A DNA stretch of 64,000 nt from Parasulfuritortus sp037439465 (GCA_037439465.1 JBBIVX010000016.1:1-64000); one strand, 5' to 3'. Positions 1 to 9,364 are shown, numbered from the stretch's first letter. Numbers and translations: made by a program. The notes: generated by a model not told the origin, from the letters alone.

Positions 1-48
1 TTCGATCAAATCCTGCTGGAAAGCGACGCCACGTCGCCCCCATCCTGA
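1..48 (+). CDS. C-terminal tail of an unidentified gene entering from the left edge
   Basis: Frame 1 is open from the first base and reads FDQILLESDATSPPS before a TGA stop. Only 15 residues are visible, so no family can be assigned. It ends 30 bases before the 3' end of the convergent tRNA-Thr gene. It may be a real C-terminus or a chance open frame. Confidence 0.3.
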   Translation, partial: FDQILLESDATSPPS

Positions 49-78
49 GAGTCCAGTGCGCAGGCGACAAAGGGAAGG

Positions 79-154
79 TGGTGCCGACAGTCTGACTCGA
101 ACAGACGACCTACCGCTTACAAGGCGGTTGCTCTACCAACTGAGCTATGCCGGC
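79..154 (-). tRNA. tRNA-Thr (anticodon TGT)
   Basis: The minus strand folds into a complete cloverleaf of 76 nt including an encoded CCA. The acceptor stem GCCGGCA pairs with TGTCGGC (one G-T wobble). The anticodon stem ACCGC/GCGGT encloses the loop CTTGTAA with anticodon TGT, and the T-arm carries GTTCGAGTC. It reads ACA and ACG-type threonine codons. It lies 9 bases downstream of sspB on the same strand. Confidence 0.97.
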
Positions 155-163
155 TTTGTTGCT

Positions 164-598
164 CTATTTGACGACGCGCAGGCTGGGGCGTCCTTTGGGG
201 CGGTCGGGATCCGGTGTGGGCGCATCGGTTGAACGGCTTGCATCTTCGTTTTCCACCACCGCCGGGCCGCCCGCTGCCGCCTGAGCCTGGGCGAAGGCCA
301 TGCCTTCGCCGGTTTCCCGCGCAAAGATCGCCAGAACATTGGCCACTGGGATCTCGATCACCTGGGAGACGCCGCCGAAGCGGGCGGAAAAGCTTACCCA
401 GTCGTTATCCATGTGCAGATCGCGCACCGCTGCCGGACCCAGGTTGAGGACGATCTGACCGTCCTTGACATAGCTCACAGGCACCCGCGTCCGCTGATCG
501 ACCTTGACCGTCAGAAATGGCGTATGGCCGTTGTCCACACACCACTCATACAGCGCGCGCAGAAAGTAAGGCTGCTGCGAGGAGGACGCCGTAGTCAT
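164..598 (-). CDS. sspB: ClpXP protease specificity-enhancing factor SspB
   Basis: SspB is the adaptor that delivers ssrA-tagged proteins from stalled ribosomes to ClpXP. The 144-residue protein has the expected layout. An N-terminal tag-binding domain covers about residues 8-112 (PYFLRALYEWC, then VPVSYVKDGQIVLNL). A low-complexity Ala/Pro/Asp linker follows, and the extreme C-terminus is GRPSLRVVK, the ClpX-docking XB motif. It lies 33 bases downstream of sspA on the same strand, the classic sspAB order. Start ATG (MTTASSSQQ) fits family length. Confidence 0.96.
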   Translation of the reverse strand: MTTASSSQQPYFLRALYEWCVDNGHTPFLTVKVDQRTRVPVSYVKDGQIVLNLGPAAVRDLHMDNDWVSFSARFGGVSQVIEIPVANVLAIFARETGEGMAFAQAQAAAGGPAVVENEDASRSTDAPTPDPDRPKGRPSLRVVK

Positions 599-631
599 TG
601 GCCGCGATGGGAACGTGACAAGACCGTGCCC

Positions 632-1231
632 TTACTTGCGCATGGCCTTCTCGACCGGCGTCAGGGCCTCGATGAAGGCCGGCCGGCTGAATATGCGCTC
701 GGCATATTTGAGAAGCGGGACGGCCGGCTTGGGCAGCTGGATGCCCAGGTAGTCGAGGCGCCAAAGCAAGGGCGCAATCGCCACGTCAAGCATGGTGTAC
801 TCGTCGCCGAGCATGAATTTGTGTTTGGCGAAGATGGGGGCGATCTGGGTCAGGTTGTCGCGAATAATGGCGCGCGCCTTTTCTGCCGCCTTGGCGTTGC
901 CATGGGCGACAGCCGCCAGGTGGCTGAACAGATCGCGCTCGATATTGAACAGGAACAGCCGGGTACGGGCACGCATCACCGGATCGGCCGGCATCAGTTG
1001 AGGGTGAGGGAAACGCTCATCTATATATTCATTGATGATGTTCGACTCATACAAGGTCAAGTCCCGTTCCACCAGGATGGGAACTTGGTTGTATGGGTTC
1101 ATTGCCGCCACGACTTCGGGCTTTTCCTGCAGATCGATGTCCCTGATCTCGAAATCCATGCCCTTCTCATACAACACGATGCGACAGCGGTGACTGAACG
1201 GACAGGAATTTCCCGAATACAGAATCATCAT
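632..1231 (-). CDS. sspA: Stringent starvation protein A (GST-fold, RNA polymerase-associated)
   Basis: SspA binds RNA polymerase and alters promoter choice under nutrient and acid stress. At 199 residues it has a thioredoxin-like N-terminal domain (MMILYSGNSCPFSHRCRIVL) with the GST-type segment NQVPILVERDLTLYES, then a helical C-terminal domain. The FPHP segment near residue 85 matches the conserved surface loop needed for SspA function in E. coli. It sits between petC (35-base gap) and sspB, so it may be cotranscribed with petABC. Confidence 0.96.
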   Translation of the reverse strand: MMILYSGNSCPFSHRCRIVLYEKGMDFEIRDIDLQEKPEVVAAMNPYNQVPILVERDLTLYESNIINEYIDERFPHPQLMPADPVMRARTRLFLFNIERDLFSHLAAVAHGNAKAAEKARAIIRDNLTQIAPIFAKHKFMLGDEYTMLDVAIAPLLWRLDYLGIQLPKPAVPLLKYAERIFSRPAFIEALTPVEKAMRK

Positions 1232-1266
1232 CTTGCATCAACCTTTAACGGCCGGATCGCCCCGGC

Positions 1267-1995
1267 TCAGTGTACATCTTTCCAGAAATTCTTCTTCAGA
1301 TAGAAGGCCAAAACAAAGAAGACGCCAAGGAACAGCAGCACACCCAGACCGATGTTCATGCGCTGGGCCTTGGCCGGCTCGCCCATCCAGGTAAGGTAAT
1401 TCACCAGATCGGCGACCAATGCGTCATATTCCGCCCCTGTCATCTTGCCCGGCTTGACCAGTTCCAGATGATCGATCACCTGATGCCACTGGCCCTCGTG
1501 ATCCGCCTCGGAACGGTACACCGGCACCCTGTGCCCCTGCAACTCATGCAGCACATGCGGCATGCCCACCTTATCGAAGACAGTATTGTTCCAGCCGGTG
1601 GGGCGGGAATCATCGCGGTAAAAACCGCGCAGATAGGTGTACACCCAGTCGGCACCGCGGGCGCGGGTAATCACCGTGAGATCGGGCGGCGTCGCGCCGA
1701 ACCAGGTCTTGGCCTCCTGCGGACGCATGGATACCTTCATCAGATCGCCCGGCTTGTCGGCGGCAAACAGCAGGTTGTCCTTGATCTGCGCCTCGGTCAG
1801 ACCAATATCGCGCATGCGGTTGTAGCGCATGTAATTGGCGCTGTGGCAGTTCAGGCAATAGTTGACAAACACCCGCGCGCCACGTTGCAACGATTCCTGG
1901 TCGCGCACATTGATCGGCGCGGGGTCGAGCCTGACCTCCGTCGAGGCGAAGACGCTCAGCGGCAAGGCCAGCAGAAGAAAAAGTATGGTCTTCAT
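1267..1995 (-). CDS. petC: Cytochrome c1 of the bc1 complex
   Basis: Membrane-anchored c-type cytochrome that passes electrons from the Rieske protein to a soluble cytochrome c. The start MKTILFLLLALPLSVFAS gives a signal peptide and a 4-base ATGA overlap with petB. The frame stays open 118 codons further upstream, but that is petB in another frame. The heme site is CLNCH near residue 43, GMPHVL probably supplies the methionine ligand, and the C-terminal helix (IGLGVLLFLGVFFVLAFYLKK) is the membrane anchor. 242 residues is usual for proteobacteria. Confidence 0.96.
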   Translation of the reverse strand: MKTILFLLLALPLSVFASTEVRLDPAPINVRDQESLQRGARVFVNYCLNCHSANYMRYNRMRDIGLTEAQIKDNLLFAADKPGDLMKVSMRPQEAKTWFGATPPDLTVITRARGADWVYTYLRGFYRDDSRPTGWNNTVFDKVGMPHVLHELQGHRVPVYRSEADHEGQWHQVIDHLELVKPGKMTGAEYDALVADLVNYLTWMGEPAKAQRMNIGLGVLLFLGVFFVLAFYLKKNFWKDVH

Positions 1996-3221
1996 TGGTC
2001 GGTCACCCTTTGCGGTTCTTTCTTGTGGCTGTCGTGCCGGGTATACCAAGGCATGAGCAGGAAGAAGGCGAAGTAGATCACCGACAGCACCCGCGCCACC
2101 CAGGTATACAAGGTCGTGGCCGGCAGTATGCCGAGCCAGCCCAGGCCAAGAAAGGCGAGCACGAACAGCGCCAGGGCGATCTTGTACCTGGGACCACGGT
2201 AGCGGATCGACTTTACCGGCGACTTGTCCAGCCACGGCAGTGCGAAGAAGATCATCACCGCCACACCCATGGCGACGACACCCGGGAACTGCGAGCCGAA
2301 CATGGGCGGGACCGCCCGCAGCACGGCGTAATAGGGCGTGAAGTACCATACGGGGGCGATATGCGCCGGGGTTTTCAAGGGGTCGGCCGGAACGAAGTTG
2401 TTGGCTTCCAGGAAATAACCGCCCATGTCCGGGGCGAAGAACACGATGGTGGTGAAAACAATCAGGAAGACCACTACGCCGAGGATGTCCTTCACCGTGT
2501 AATACGGGTGGAAAGGGATGCCGTCAAGCGGCAGATGGGTTTTGGGATCCTTGTGCTTCTTGATATCGATGCCGTCTGGGTTGTTGGAGCCTACCTCGTG
2601 GAGGGCGATCACATGCGCGGCAATGAGTCCGACCAGAACGAGCGGCAAGGCCACGATATGGAGCGCGAAGAAGCGGTTTAGGGTGGCGTCGCCCACCACG
2701 AAATCGCCGCGGATCAGCTCTGAAAGGTCATTGCCGATGAAGGGCACAGCCGCAAACAGATTGATGATGACCTGAGCGCCCCAGAACGACATCTGCCCCC
2801 AAGGCAGGAGGTAACCCATGAAGGCCTCTGCCATCAGCATCAGATAAATCAGCATCCCGAATATCCAGATCAGCTCGCGTGGCTGGCGATAGGAGCCATA
2901 AAGCAGGCCGCGGAACATGTGCAGGTAGACCACGATGAAAAAAGCGGAGGCACCGGTGGAATGCATGTAGCGGATCAGCCAACCGAAAGGCACGTCGCGC
3001 ATGATGTATTCGACAGAGGCGAAGGCCATGTCGCCGTCCGGCTTGTAGTGCATCGCCAGGAAGATGCCGGAGACGATCTGGATCACCAGTACCAGCAGGG
3101 CCAGCGAGCCAAAGTAATACCAGAAATTGAAATTCTTGGGCGCGTAATATTCCGACAGATGCGCCTTGAAGGATGCGGTCAGCGGAAATCGCGCATCCAG
3201 CCAGTTGATGACTTTCTCCAT
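1992..3221 (-). CDS. petB: Cytochrome b of the bc1 complex
   Basis: Multi-helix membrane subunit that binds two b hemes and forms the quinol (Qo) and quinone (Qi) sites. In its 409 residues the heme-binding histidine pairs are visible in the HSTGASAFF..YLHMFR and FFALHIVALP..AAHVIALHEVG helices. The Qo motif reads PVWY (HIAPVWYFTPYY) rather than PEWY, a variant known from beta- and gammaproteobacteria. A clear ribosome binding site (GAGGAG) precedes ATG. Middle gene of petA-petB-petC. Confidence 0.97.
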   Translation of the reverse strand: MEKVINWLDARFPLTASFKAHLSEYYAPKNFNFWYYFGSLALLVLVIQIVSGIFLAMHYKPDGDMAFASVEYIMRDVPFGWLIRYMHSTGASAFFIVVYLHMFRGLLYGSYRQPRELIWIFGMLIYLMLMAEAFMGYLLPWGQMSFWGAQVIINLFAAVPFIGNDLSELIRGDFVVGDATLNRFFALHIVALPLVLVGLIAAHVIALHEVGSNNPDGIDIKKHKDPKTHLPLDGIPFHPYYTVKDILGVVVFLIVFTTIVFFAPDMGGYFLEANNFVPADPLKTPAHIAPVWYFTPYYAVLRAVPPMFGSQFPGVVAMGVAVMIFFALPWLDKSPVKSIRYRGPRYKIALALFVLAFLGLGWLGILPATTLYTWVARVLSVIYFAFFLLMPWYTRHDSHKKEPQRVTDQ

Positions 3222-3241
3222 TGTTCGTATCTCCTCGGGGG

Positions 3242-3838
3242 TCAGGCCGTCTTCTGATCTTCGCCGATCAGTAGCTTGGTATCACTAAGATATTTATGTG
3301 GCGGGATGACCAGATTACTCGGCGCTGGCGAGCCGGCAAAAACGCGCGCCGCCAGGTCGAAGCGGGAGCCATGGCAGGGACAGAAAAACCCGCCCGGCCA
3401 ATCTGCACCGAGGTCGGCCGGCCCCACTTCCTTGCGGAAAGTCGGCGAGCAGCCGAGGTGAGTGCAGATGCCCACCGCGACCAGATATTTGGGATTGATC
3501 GAGCGGGTGGGATTCTTGCAGTAATCGGGCTGCTGCGAGGTGGTCTCGGCGCCCGGGTCGGTCAACCGGTCATCGTGCTTGCCAAGCAAATCCAGCATTT
3601 CCGGCGTGCGATGCACGATCCAGACCGGCTTGCCGCGCCACTCCACCGTCAACAACATGCCGGGCTCCAGCCTGGAGACATCCACCTCCACCGGCGCACC
3701 CGCCGCCAGTGCCCGTGCGCTCGGCATCATGCTGGCGACGAAGGGCAGCGCGGCGCCCACCACCGCCACCCCGCCCATCGCCGAGCTCATTGCCACTAAA
3801 AAGCGGCGTTTGGAACCATCCACGCTCATCTCGCTCAT
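3242..3838 (-). CDS. petA: Rieske iron-sulfur subunit of the bc1 complex
   Basis: Carries the [2Fe-2S] centre that takes the first electron from quinol at the Qo site. Both cluster boxes are intact: CTHLGC and CPCHGS, each giving one Cys and one His ligand. The N-terminus has SKRRFL followed by a hydrophobic stretch, the twin-arginine-type signal anchor usual for Rieske proteins. The start MSEMSVDG (198 aa) is chosen because GGAAAG lies just upstream; the frame remains open 34 codons further but looks non-coding. First gene of petABC. Confidence 0.96.
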   Translation of the reverse strand: MSEMSVDGSKRRFLVAMSSAMGGVAVVGAALPFVASMMPSARALAAGAPVEVDVSRLEPGMLLTVEWRGKPVWIVHRTPEMLDLLGKHDDRLTDPGAETTSQQPDYCKNPTRSINPKYLVAVGICTHLGCSPTFRKEVGPADLGADWPGGFFCPCHGSRFDLAARVFAGSPAPSNLVIPPHKYLSDTKLLIGEDQKTA

Positions 3839-3931
3839 ATTTTCTTTCCAGAGTGCTCCAGAACCTCGTCCACGACGCCCGACCATCCTTTGGATTTGGC
3901 GTGATATCGGCCGTGGCAAAAAAACCGGGCA

Positions 3932-3937
3932 ATTGTA
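3932..3937 (-). promoter_or_regulatory. Possible sigma70 -10 element for petABC
   Basis: On the minus strand TACAAT occurs about 95 bases before the petA start, with TTAAGT 17 bases further upstream as a weak -35 match. It lies in the 206-base divergent region between petA and htrA. Prediction by eye only. Confidence 0.35.
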
Positions 3938-4044
3938 CACGAAACCCTTGTCGGACTTAAATCCAGCCAGCAGCGAGGACCGCCCGTCAGCGATGCGCTA
4001 GAATTGACCCAGGTCTGCACGTACCCATCATTTCCACTTGAATC

Positions 4045-5202
4045 ATGCAAAAATACTGGCTCATTTTCGCGCAAATCATAGCCGGGGCGGCCATTGCCCT
4101 GGCGGCCTTGTTTGCCCTCGACCGGCTGATTCCCGGTCTGCTGCCGGTGCAGAATGGCAGTGTGACTGTACGTGAGGTGGCCCATGGCGGCGCCGCCCAG
4201 CCGGTTGCTTCCTTTGCCGATGCGGCACGTAAATCACAGCCTTCGGTCGTCAATATTTTCACCAGCAAACAGGTGCGCAACCCCGCCAACCCGTTCATGG
4301 ATGACCCCTTCTTCCGCCGTTTCTTCGGTCCGCAACTCGACTCCCGGCCGCAGCGGGTGTCGAGTCTCGGCTCCGGCGTCATCGTCAGTGAAGAGGGTTA
4401 CGTCCTCACCAATCACCACGTAGTGGAAGCGGCGGACGAAATTCAGGTCGCCCTGCCCGATGGCCGCAACCTGGCCGCGAAACTGGTCGGCAGCGATCCG
4501 GATACCGATATCGCCGTGTTGCGCGTGGCAAAGAATGGTCTGCGCCCCATCACCTTCGCCAAACCCGATGGCCTGCGGGTAGGCGACATGGTACTAGCCA
4601 TCGGCAATCCCTTCGGGGTGGGGCAGACTGTCACCATGGGCATCGTCTCGGCGCTCGGCCGCAGTCACCTCGGCATCAACACCTTCGAGAATTACATCCA
4701 GACCGATGCGGCCATCAATCCCGGCAATTCCGGCGGCGCCCTGGTCGATGCGGCCGGCAATCTGGCCGGCCTCAATACCGCCATTTTTTCGCGCAGCGGC
4801 GGCAACCTCGGCATCGGCTTCGCGATCCCGGTTTCCATCGTCCGCCAGGTCATGGACGAAATCATCGCCCATGGCTCCGTGACGCGCGGCTGGGTTGGTA
4901 TCGAGGTGCAGGACATTACCCCCGAGCTGGCTGATTCCTTCGGTCTCAAGCAAACCGAAGGGGCGCTCATCGCCGGCGTCCTGCGGGGCGGGCCGGCAGA
5001 CCGGGCGGGGATACGTCCGGGCGACATATTGCTGGCCGTGAACCGGCAGGCGGTGCATGACTCGACCTCCCTGCTGGCCTTGATTTCCGCCCTGAAACCG
5101 GGTGAAGCCGCCCAGTTGAGCCTGCTCAGGCAACAGACGGAAAAACTGACCATGGTGCACGTGGAACGGCGGCCGGCGCAGCCGCGCACTGCCGACAATT
5201 GA
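4045..5202 (+). CDS. DegS/AlgW-type periplasmic serine protease (HtrA family, one PDZ)
   Basis: Membrane-anchored trypsin-like protease of envelope quality control. DegS and AlgW cut the anti-sigma factor RseA/MucA, but that target is only inferred here. An N-terminal hydrophobic helix (about residues 7-35) serves as anchor. The catalytic triad is His125 (TNHHVVE), Asp155 (DTDIAVLRV) and Ser229 (GNSGGAL). A single PDZ domain follows (about 285-375). With 385 residues and one PDZ it resembles DegS/AlgW rather than two-PDZ DegP/DegQ. It is divergent from petABC, a common betaproteobacterial arrangement. Confidence 0.93.
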   Translation: MQKYWLIFAQIIAGAAIALAALFALDRLIPGLLPVQNGSVTVREVAHGGAAQPVASFADAARKSQPSVVNIFTSKQVRNPANPFMDDPFFRRFFGPQLDSRPQRVSSLGSGVIVSEEGYVLTNHHVVEAADEIQVALPDGRNLAAKLVGSDPDTDIAVLRVAKNGLRPITFAKPDGLRVGDMVLAIGNPFGVGQTVTMGIVSALGRSHLGINTFENYIQTDAAINPGNSGGALVDAAGNLAGLNTAIFSRSGGNLGIGFAIPVSIVRQVMDEIIAHGSVTRGWVGIEVQDITPELADSFGLKQTEGALIAGVLRGGPADRAGIRPGDILLAVNRQAVHDSTSLLALISALKPGEAAQLSLLRQQTEKLTMVHVERRPAQPRTADN

Positions 5203-5274
5203 TGACCACCAGTCACGGCGGCGGCAGGCGCCTGCGTCCCGCACACCCAGCCCCCATGTCTCGTGAGGCCGATC

Positions 5275-6699
5275 ATGACCCAGATACTCTTCGCCACCTC
5301 TGAGGCCCAGCCGCTCATCAAGACCGGCGGCCTGGCCGATGTCTCCGGCGCCCTGCCCGTCGCCCTGCGCGACATCGGCCTCGACTGCCGTCTGCTGCTG
5401 CCTGGTTATGGCCCGGTGTTGGCGAAGCTCGTCGATACCCATCCGATCGCCACCGTGTCGGGACTGGCCGGCTTTGCCGACACACCGTTGCTGCTCGGCC
5501 GCATGCCCGGCAGCGACCTGCCGGTCTATGTCATTGACGCCCCCGCCTATTATCAGCGCGACGGCGGTCCCTACCTGGGCGCCGATGGCCAGGATTATCC
5601 CGATAATGCCTGGCGCTTTGCCCTGCTCGGACAGGTCGCGGCCCGCCTCTGCGGCCCCGATTCACCGCTCCGCTGGCGCCCCGACCTGCTCCATTGCAAC
5701 GACTGGCAAACCGGCCTGGCCCCGGCCTATCTGCATTTCTCGGGCCACCCCGTGGCCAGCGTGATGACCGTGCACAACCTCGCCTACCAGGGTATTTTCC
5801 CACCCGATCTGATCGCCCAGCTCGGCTTGCCGCCGCAAAGTTTTGCCATGGAGGGCGTCGAGTATTACGGCAACCTCTCCTTTCTCAAGGCCGGGCTCTA
5901 TTACGCCGACCGCGTCACCACAGTCAGCCCCAGCTATGCCGAGGAAATCCAGCATGAGCCCCTGGGCATGGGCATGCAAGGCTTGCTGGCCAGCCGTGGC
6001 GGCCGCCTGTCGGGCATACTCAACGGCATCGATAGCGCCGACTGGAACCCCTCCAGCGACCTTTATCTTCCCTGTTCCTACTCGGCGCGCGCGCCGGCCG
6101 GGAAAAAGCGCTGCAAACAGGCCTTACAAAAGGAACTCGGCCTCGCCGTCGAGGCCGCCGCCCCGTTGTTCGGCGTAATCTCCCGCCTGGCCAATCAAAA
6201 GGGCCTCGACTGGATCACAGAGATCATCCCCGGCCTATTGCAAAGGGGCGGCCAGCTGGCGGTCCTTGGCACCGGCGAAAAGCCCATCGAAGAAGCCTTC
6301 CGCGCCCTGGCCAGAGCGCATCCAGGACGGGTGGCGGCCTTTATCGGTTACGACGAAGGACTTTCGCACCGCATTGAGGCCGGCGCCGACATTTTTCTCA
6401 TGCCTTCCCGCTTCGAGCCCTGCGGCCTCAATCAGATGTACAGCCTGCGTTATGGCACCGTGCCGGTGGTGCACGCCACCGGCGGGCTCAAGGATACGGT
6501 CGGCGACGGCGTCACGGGTTTTGTCTTTCACACACCCGCCGCGGCGGCGCTGTGGCAGGCCATTGAACGCGCGCTGGCCACCTACGCCGACAAGACCGCC
6601 TGGCGGCGGATGATGCAGGCCGGCATGGGCCAGGACTTCAGTTGGGAAAAAAGCGCGCGCGCTTACGCCGACCTTTACGCCAGCCTGCTCATCAGGTAG
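5275..6699 (+). CDS. glgA: Glycogen synthase (ADP-glucose)
   Basis: Transfers glucose from ADP-glucose to growing alpha-1,4-glucan (GT5 family). The N-terminus has the ADP-glucose-binding KTGGLADV motif (about residues 16-23). The C-terminal Rossmann domain carries SRFEPCGLNQMYSLRYG and ATGGLKDTV, typical of bacterial GlgA. I chose ATG at 5275 (474 aa; E. coli 477) because GTGAGG seven bases upstream is a good ribosome binding site; a GTG at 5263 is in frame. Convergent with glgP. Confidence 0.96.
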   Translation: MTQILFATSEAQPLIKTGGLADVSGALPVALRDIGLDCRLLLPGYGPVLAKLVDTHPIATVSGLAGFADTPLLLGRMPGSDLPVYVIDAPAYYQRDGGPYLGADGQDYPDNAWRFALLGQVAARLCGPDSPLRWRPDLLHCNDWQTGLAPAYLHFSGHPVASVMTVHNLAYQGIFPPDLIAQLGLPPQSFAMEGVEYYGNLSFLKAGLYYADRVTTVSPSYAEEIQHEPLGMGMQGLLASRGGRLSGILNGIDSADWNPSSDLYLPCSYSARAPAGKKRCKQALQKELGLAVEAAAPLFGVISRLANQKGLDWITEIIPGLLQRGGQLAVLGTGEKPIEEAFRALARAHPGRVAAFIGYDEGLSHRIEAGADIFLMPSRFEPCGLNQMYSLRYGTVPVVHATGGLKDTVGDGVTGFVFHTPAAAALWQAIERALATYADKTAWRRMMQAGMGQDFSWEKSARAYADLYASLLIR

Positions 6700-6702
6700 C
6701 AC

Positions 6703-6723
6703 GGCACCGCGCCGCGGAGTGCC
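6703..6723. terminator. GC-rich hairpin between convergent glgA and glgP
   Basis: GGCAC (6703-6707) pairs with GTGCC (6719-6723), with a CCG/CGG core inside. It sits just past the glgA stop and 22 bases from the glgP stop. No T-run follows on either strand, so it could only be a weak or Rho-assisted bidirectional terminator. Confidence 0.35.
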
Positions 6724-6744
6724 GATGCTCCGCAGGCGAGGATG

Positions 6745-9300
6745 TCACAACCAGAGCATCAGCCCCATTTCGTAGGGATGCGTCAGCAGCTCGTGGTGCG
6801 GATACGCGCGGATGCGGTAAATCAGGCGGCCGCAGTATTCTGGCGTCATCTCCAGGGTGAAGATATGTTCATCGCCCTGGGCAGCGGTCGGCGTAAACCG
6901 CAGCGGCCGCAACTCCCGTTCCTGGCCTTGCTTGGAAGCCCGTCCCATCAGCATCTCCACCCGGACATCGGCGGGCGTCAGACCGTTTAGCCGCATCGCC
7001 ACCTGCAACTGCATATTGTCGCTAAAGGAGATCCTTTTCGCCGGTTCGTCCAGGCGGCGCATGGCAACACCCGCCCAGGCTTGCTGTACGCGACCTTTCC
7101 ATTCGGCGACGGCGCGGGCCGAGGCGAAATCGTCGGCGGAATAGCGGTGCCACTGCAGGCTGGCGGTGCCGTAGAACTTGTCCACATATTCCCGCACCAT
7201 GCGGTTGGAATTGAAACGCGGCAACAGGGTGGCGATGGAATGTTTGGCCATTTTCACCCATTCCGGTGAGAAACCGAGATCGCCACGCCGGTAATACATC
7301 GGGATAACCTGATCCTGCAGCAGTTCATACAAGGTCTGGCTGTCTTCCCGGTTGCGCCGCTCGTCCTCGTAGTACTCGGGCGCTGGCTTGATGGCCCAGC
7401 CATTGCTGCCGTCATAACCCTCGTCCCACCAGCCGTCGGTGACGGAGAGATTGAGCACACCGTTCATGGCCGCCTTCATGCCCGAGGTGCCGGAAGCCTC
7501 CAGCGGGTAGATGGGGTTGTTCAGCCAAACGTCGCAGCCGGATACCAGCCGGCGCGACAGGCCCAGGTCATAGCCTTCGACCATCAGGAACTTGCCCTCG
7601 AACTCCGGCAGGCGCGAAATCTCATGCACGCGCTTGATCAGCGCCTGGCCGGGCTTATCGGCCGGATGCGCCTTGCCGGCGAAGAGGAACAACACCGGCC
7701 GGTCGGCCTCATCGATGATCTGGCGCAGCCAATCCATGTTCTCGAAAATCAGGGTGGCACGCTTGTAGGTGGCGAAACGACGGGCGAAGCCGATGACCAA
7801 TACATTCGGATCGAGCGGGTTGGCCTGCCGGAGCATGCGGTCGAGGTGGGCCTCGGAGCCGTGGTTGCGCAGGTGCTGCTGGGTGATGCGGTGGCGTATC
7901 GAATGCAGCATCTGGGTCTTGAGTCCCTGGTGCACCGACCAGAAATGGTGGTCGGGGATGCTCTCCACCTTCTGCCAGAAAGTCGCATCTGTCAGCCGCC
8001 GCCGCCATTCATAGCCGAGCTTGTTGTCGAACAGGTCTTGCCATTCCTGGGCCAGGAAACTGGCGACGTGGACGCCATTGGTGATGTAGTCCATGGGCGA
8101 CTCTTCGGGGGAGATCTGCGGCCAGCGATCGGCGAGTATGCGCGACGACACGCTGCCGTGGATGCGCGACACACCGTTGTGATGACGGGAGCCGGCAAGC
8201 GCCAGCTTGGTCATGTTGAAGTCCTGGCCGTGCCCGGCGCCGCCCAGTTTCATGAACTCCTCGCGCACGATGACCAGGTCCTCGCAGCAATGGCCGAAAT
8301 ATTCCCAGATCATGCCCTCGGCGAAATGATCGTGCCCGGCTGGCACCGGCGTATGGGTGGTGAACACCGTGCTGGCCGCCACCGCTTCCAGGGCCGCCTG
8401 GAAGGTCAGTCCATTGCGCTTGACCTTGCGCCGCATCCGCTCCAGCACCAGGAAAGCGGCATGGCCTTCGTTGATGTGATAGACAGTAGGGTGGATGTCC
8501 ATTTCCTTGAGCGCACGCACACCGCCCACACCGAGCACGATCTCCTGCTGGATGCGTGTCTGCTTGTCGCCGCCATAAAGCTGGTGGGTGATGTGGCGAT
8601 CTTCCGGGGCATTCCCGGGCAGATCGGTATCGAGCAGCACCTGCCTGACATGGCCGATTTGCGCCTCCCACACCTTCACCATCACCTTGCGACCGGGAAA
8701 ATCGAGCTCGACATGCACCTCGCCGCCCTGCCGGTTCATGGCCGGTCGTATAGGCAGGTCCTCGAAATCGGAATCTGTGTAAGTGGCTATCTGATTACCA
8801 TCGTTGTCGATGCGCTGCGAGAAATAGCCCTGGCGGTACAAGAGGCCGACGGCAATGAACGGCAGACGCAGATCCGAAGCGGCTTTGCAATGGTCGCCGG
8901 CAAGGATGCCCAACCCGCCGGAATAGATGGGAAAACTCTCGTGAAAACCAAACTCTGCGCAGAAATAGGCCACCAGGTCGCCATTCTTGAACGGCATGGC
9001 GGCGTCGCGGTGCAGCGGCTCGCTCATGTAGGTATCGAAAGCGGACAGCACCCGGTTGTAATTGCCGAGAAAGATGTGGTCGCCCGCCGCTTCCAACAAC
9101 CGGTCCTCGTCCACCCGTTTCAAGAAAGCTCTGGGATTGTTACCGACGGCCCCCCACAGACCAGGATGCAGGCGGGCAAAAAGGGTGCGACAGGGGCGAT
9201 CCCAGCTATACCAAAGGTTCTCTGCCAGCTCGTTCAGCCGGGACAATCGATCGGGGATACGCGGATTGACCTCGATGGAAAAAGTAGTGCCTGGTTTCAT
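6745..9300 (-). CDS. glgP: Alpha-glucan (glycogen) phosphorylase
   Basis: Releases glucose-1-phosphate from alpha-1,4-glucan by phosphorolysis using pyridoxal phosphate. The N-terminus (NELAENLWYSWDRPCRTLF) matches the DUF3417 domain of the long, non-E. coli-type bacterial phosphorylases. The cofactor lysine lies in GTSGMKAAMNG, and GGLGILAGDH is the expected phosphorylase segment. The start MKPGTTF (851 aa) has AAGGA nine bases upstream; two in-frame ATGs up to 9339 are less well placed. Convergent with glgA, so synthesis and breakdown genes face each other. Confidence 0.95.
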   Translation of the reverse strand: MKPGTTFSIEVNPRIPDRLSRLNELAENLWYSWDRPCRTLFARLHPGLWGAVGNNPRAFLKRVDEDRLLEAAGDHIFLGNYNRVLSAFDTYMSEPLHRDAAMPFKNGDLVAYFCAEFGFHESFPIYSGGLGILAGDHCKAASDLRLPFIAVGLLYRQGYFSQRIDNDGNQIATYTDSDFEDLPIRPAMNRQGGEVHVELDFPGRKVMVKVWEAQIGHVRQVLLDTDLPGNAPEDRHITHQLYGGDKQTRIQQEIVLGVGGVRALKEMDIHPTVYHINEGHAAFLVLERMRRKVKRNGLTFQAALEAVAASTVFTTHTPVPAGHDHFAEGMIWEYFGHCCEDLVIVREEFMKLGGAGHGQDFNMTKLALAGSRHHNGVSRIHGSVSSRILADRWPQISPEESPMDYITNGVHVASFLAQEWQDLFDNKLGYEWRRRLTDATFWQKVESIPDHHFWSVHQGLKTQMLHSIRHRITQQHLRNHGSEAHLDRMLRQANPLDPNVLVIGFARRFATYKRATLIFENMDWLRQIIDEADRPVLFLFAGKAHPADKPGQALIKRVHEISRLPEFEGKFLMVEGYDLGLSRRLVSGCDVWLNNPIYPLEASGTSGMKAAMNGVLNLSVTDGWWDEGYDGSNGWAIKPAPEYYEDERRNREDSQTLYELLQDQVIPMYYRRGDLGFSPEWVKMAKHSIATLLPRFNSNRMVREYVDKFYGTASLQWHRYSADDFASARAVAEWKGRVQQAWAGVAMRRLDEPAKRISFSDNMQLQVAMRLNGLTPADVRVEMLMGRASKQGQERELRPLRFTPTAAQGDEHIFTLEMTPEYCGRLIYRIRAYPHHELLTHPYEMGLMLWL

Positions 9301-9364
9301 TGGTTCCATTCCTTGATTCATGAGCAATATGGACTCCATCAGCGCCGCGTCGTTGGCACCGCCA

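Noticed and set aside
1996..2349. N-terminal extension of cytochrome c1 by 118 codons
   Set aside because: The extension lies inside petB in another frame; MKTILFLLLALP is a proper signal peptide with a 4-base overlap to petB.
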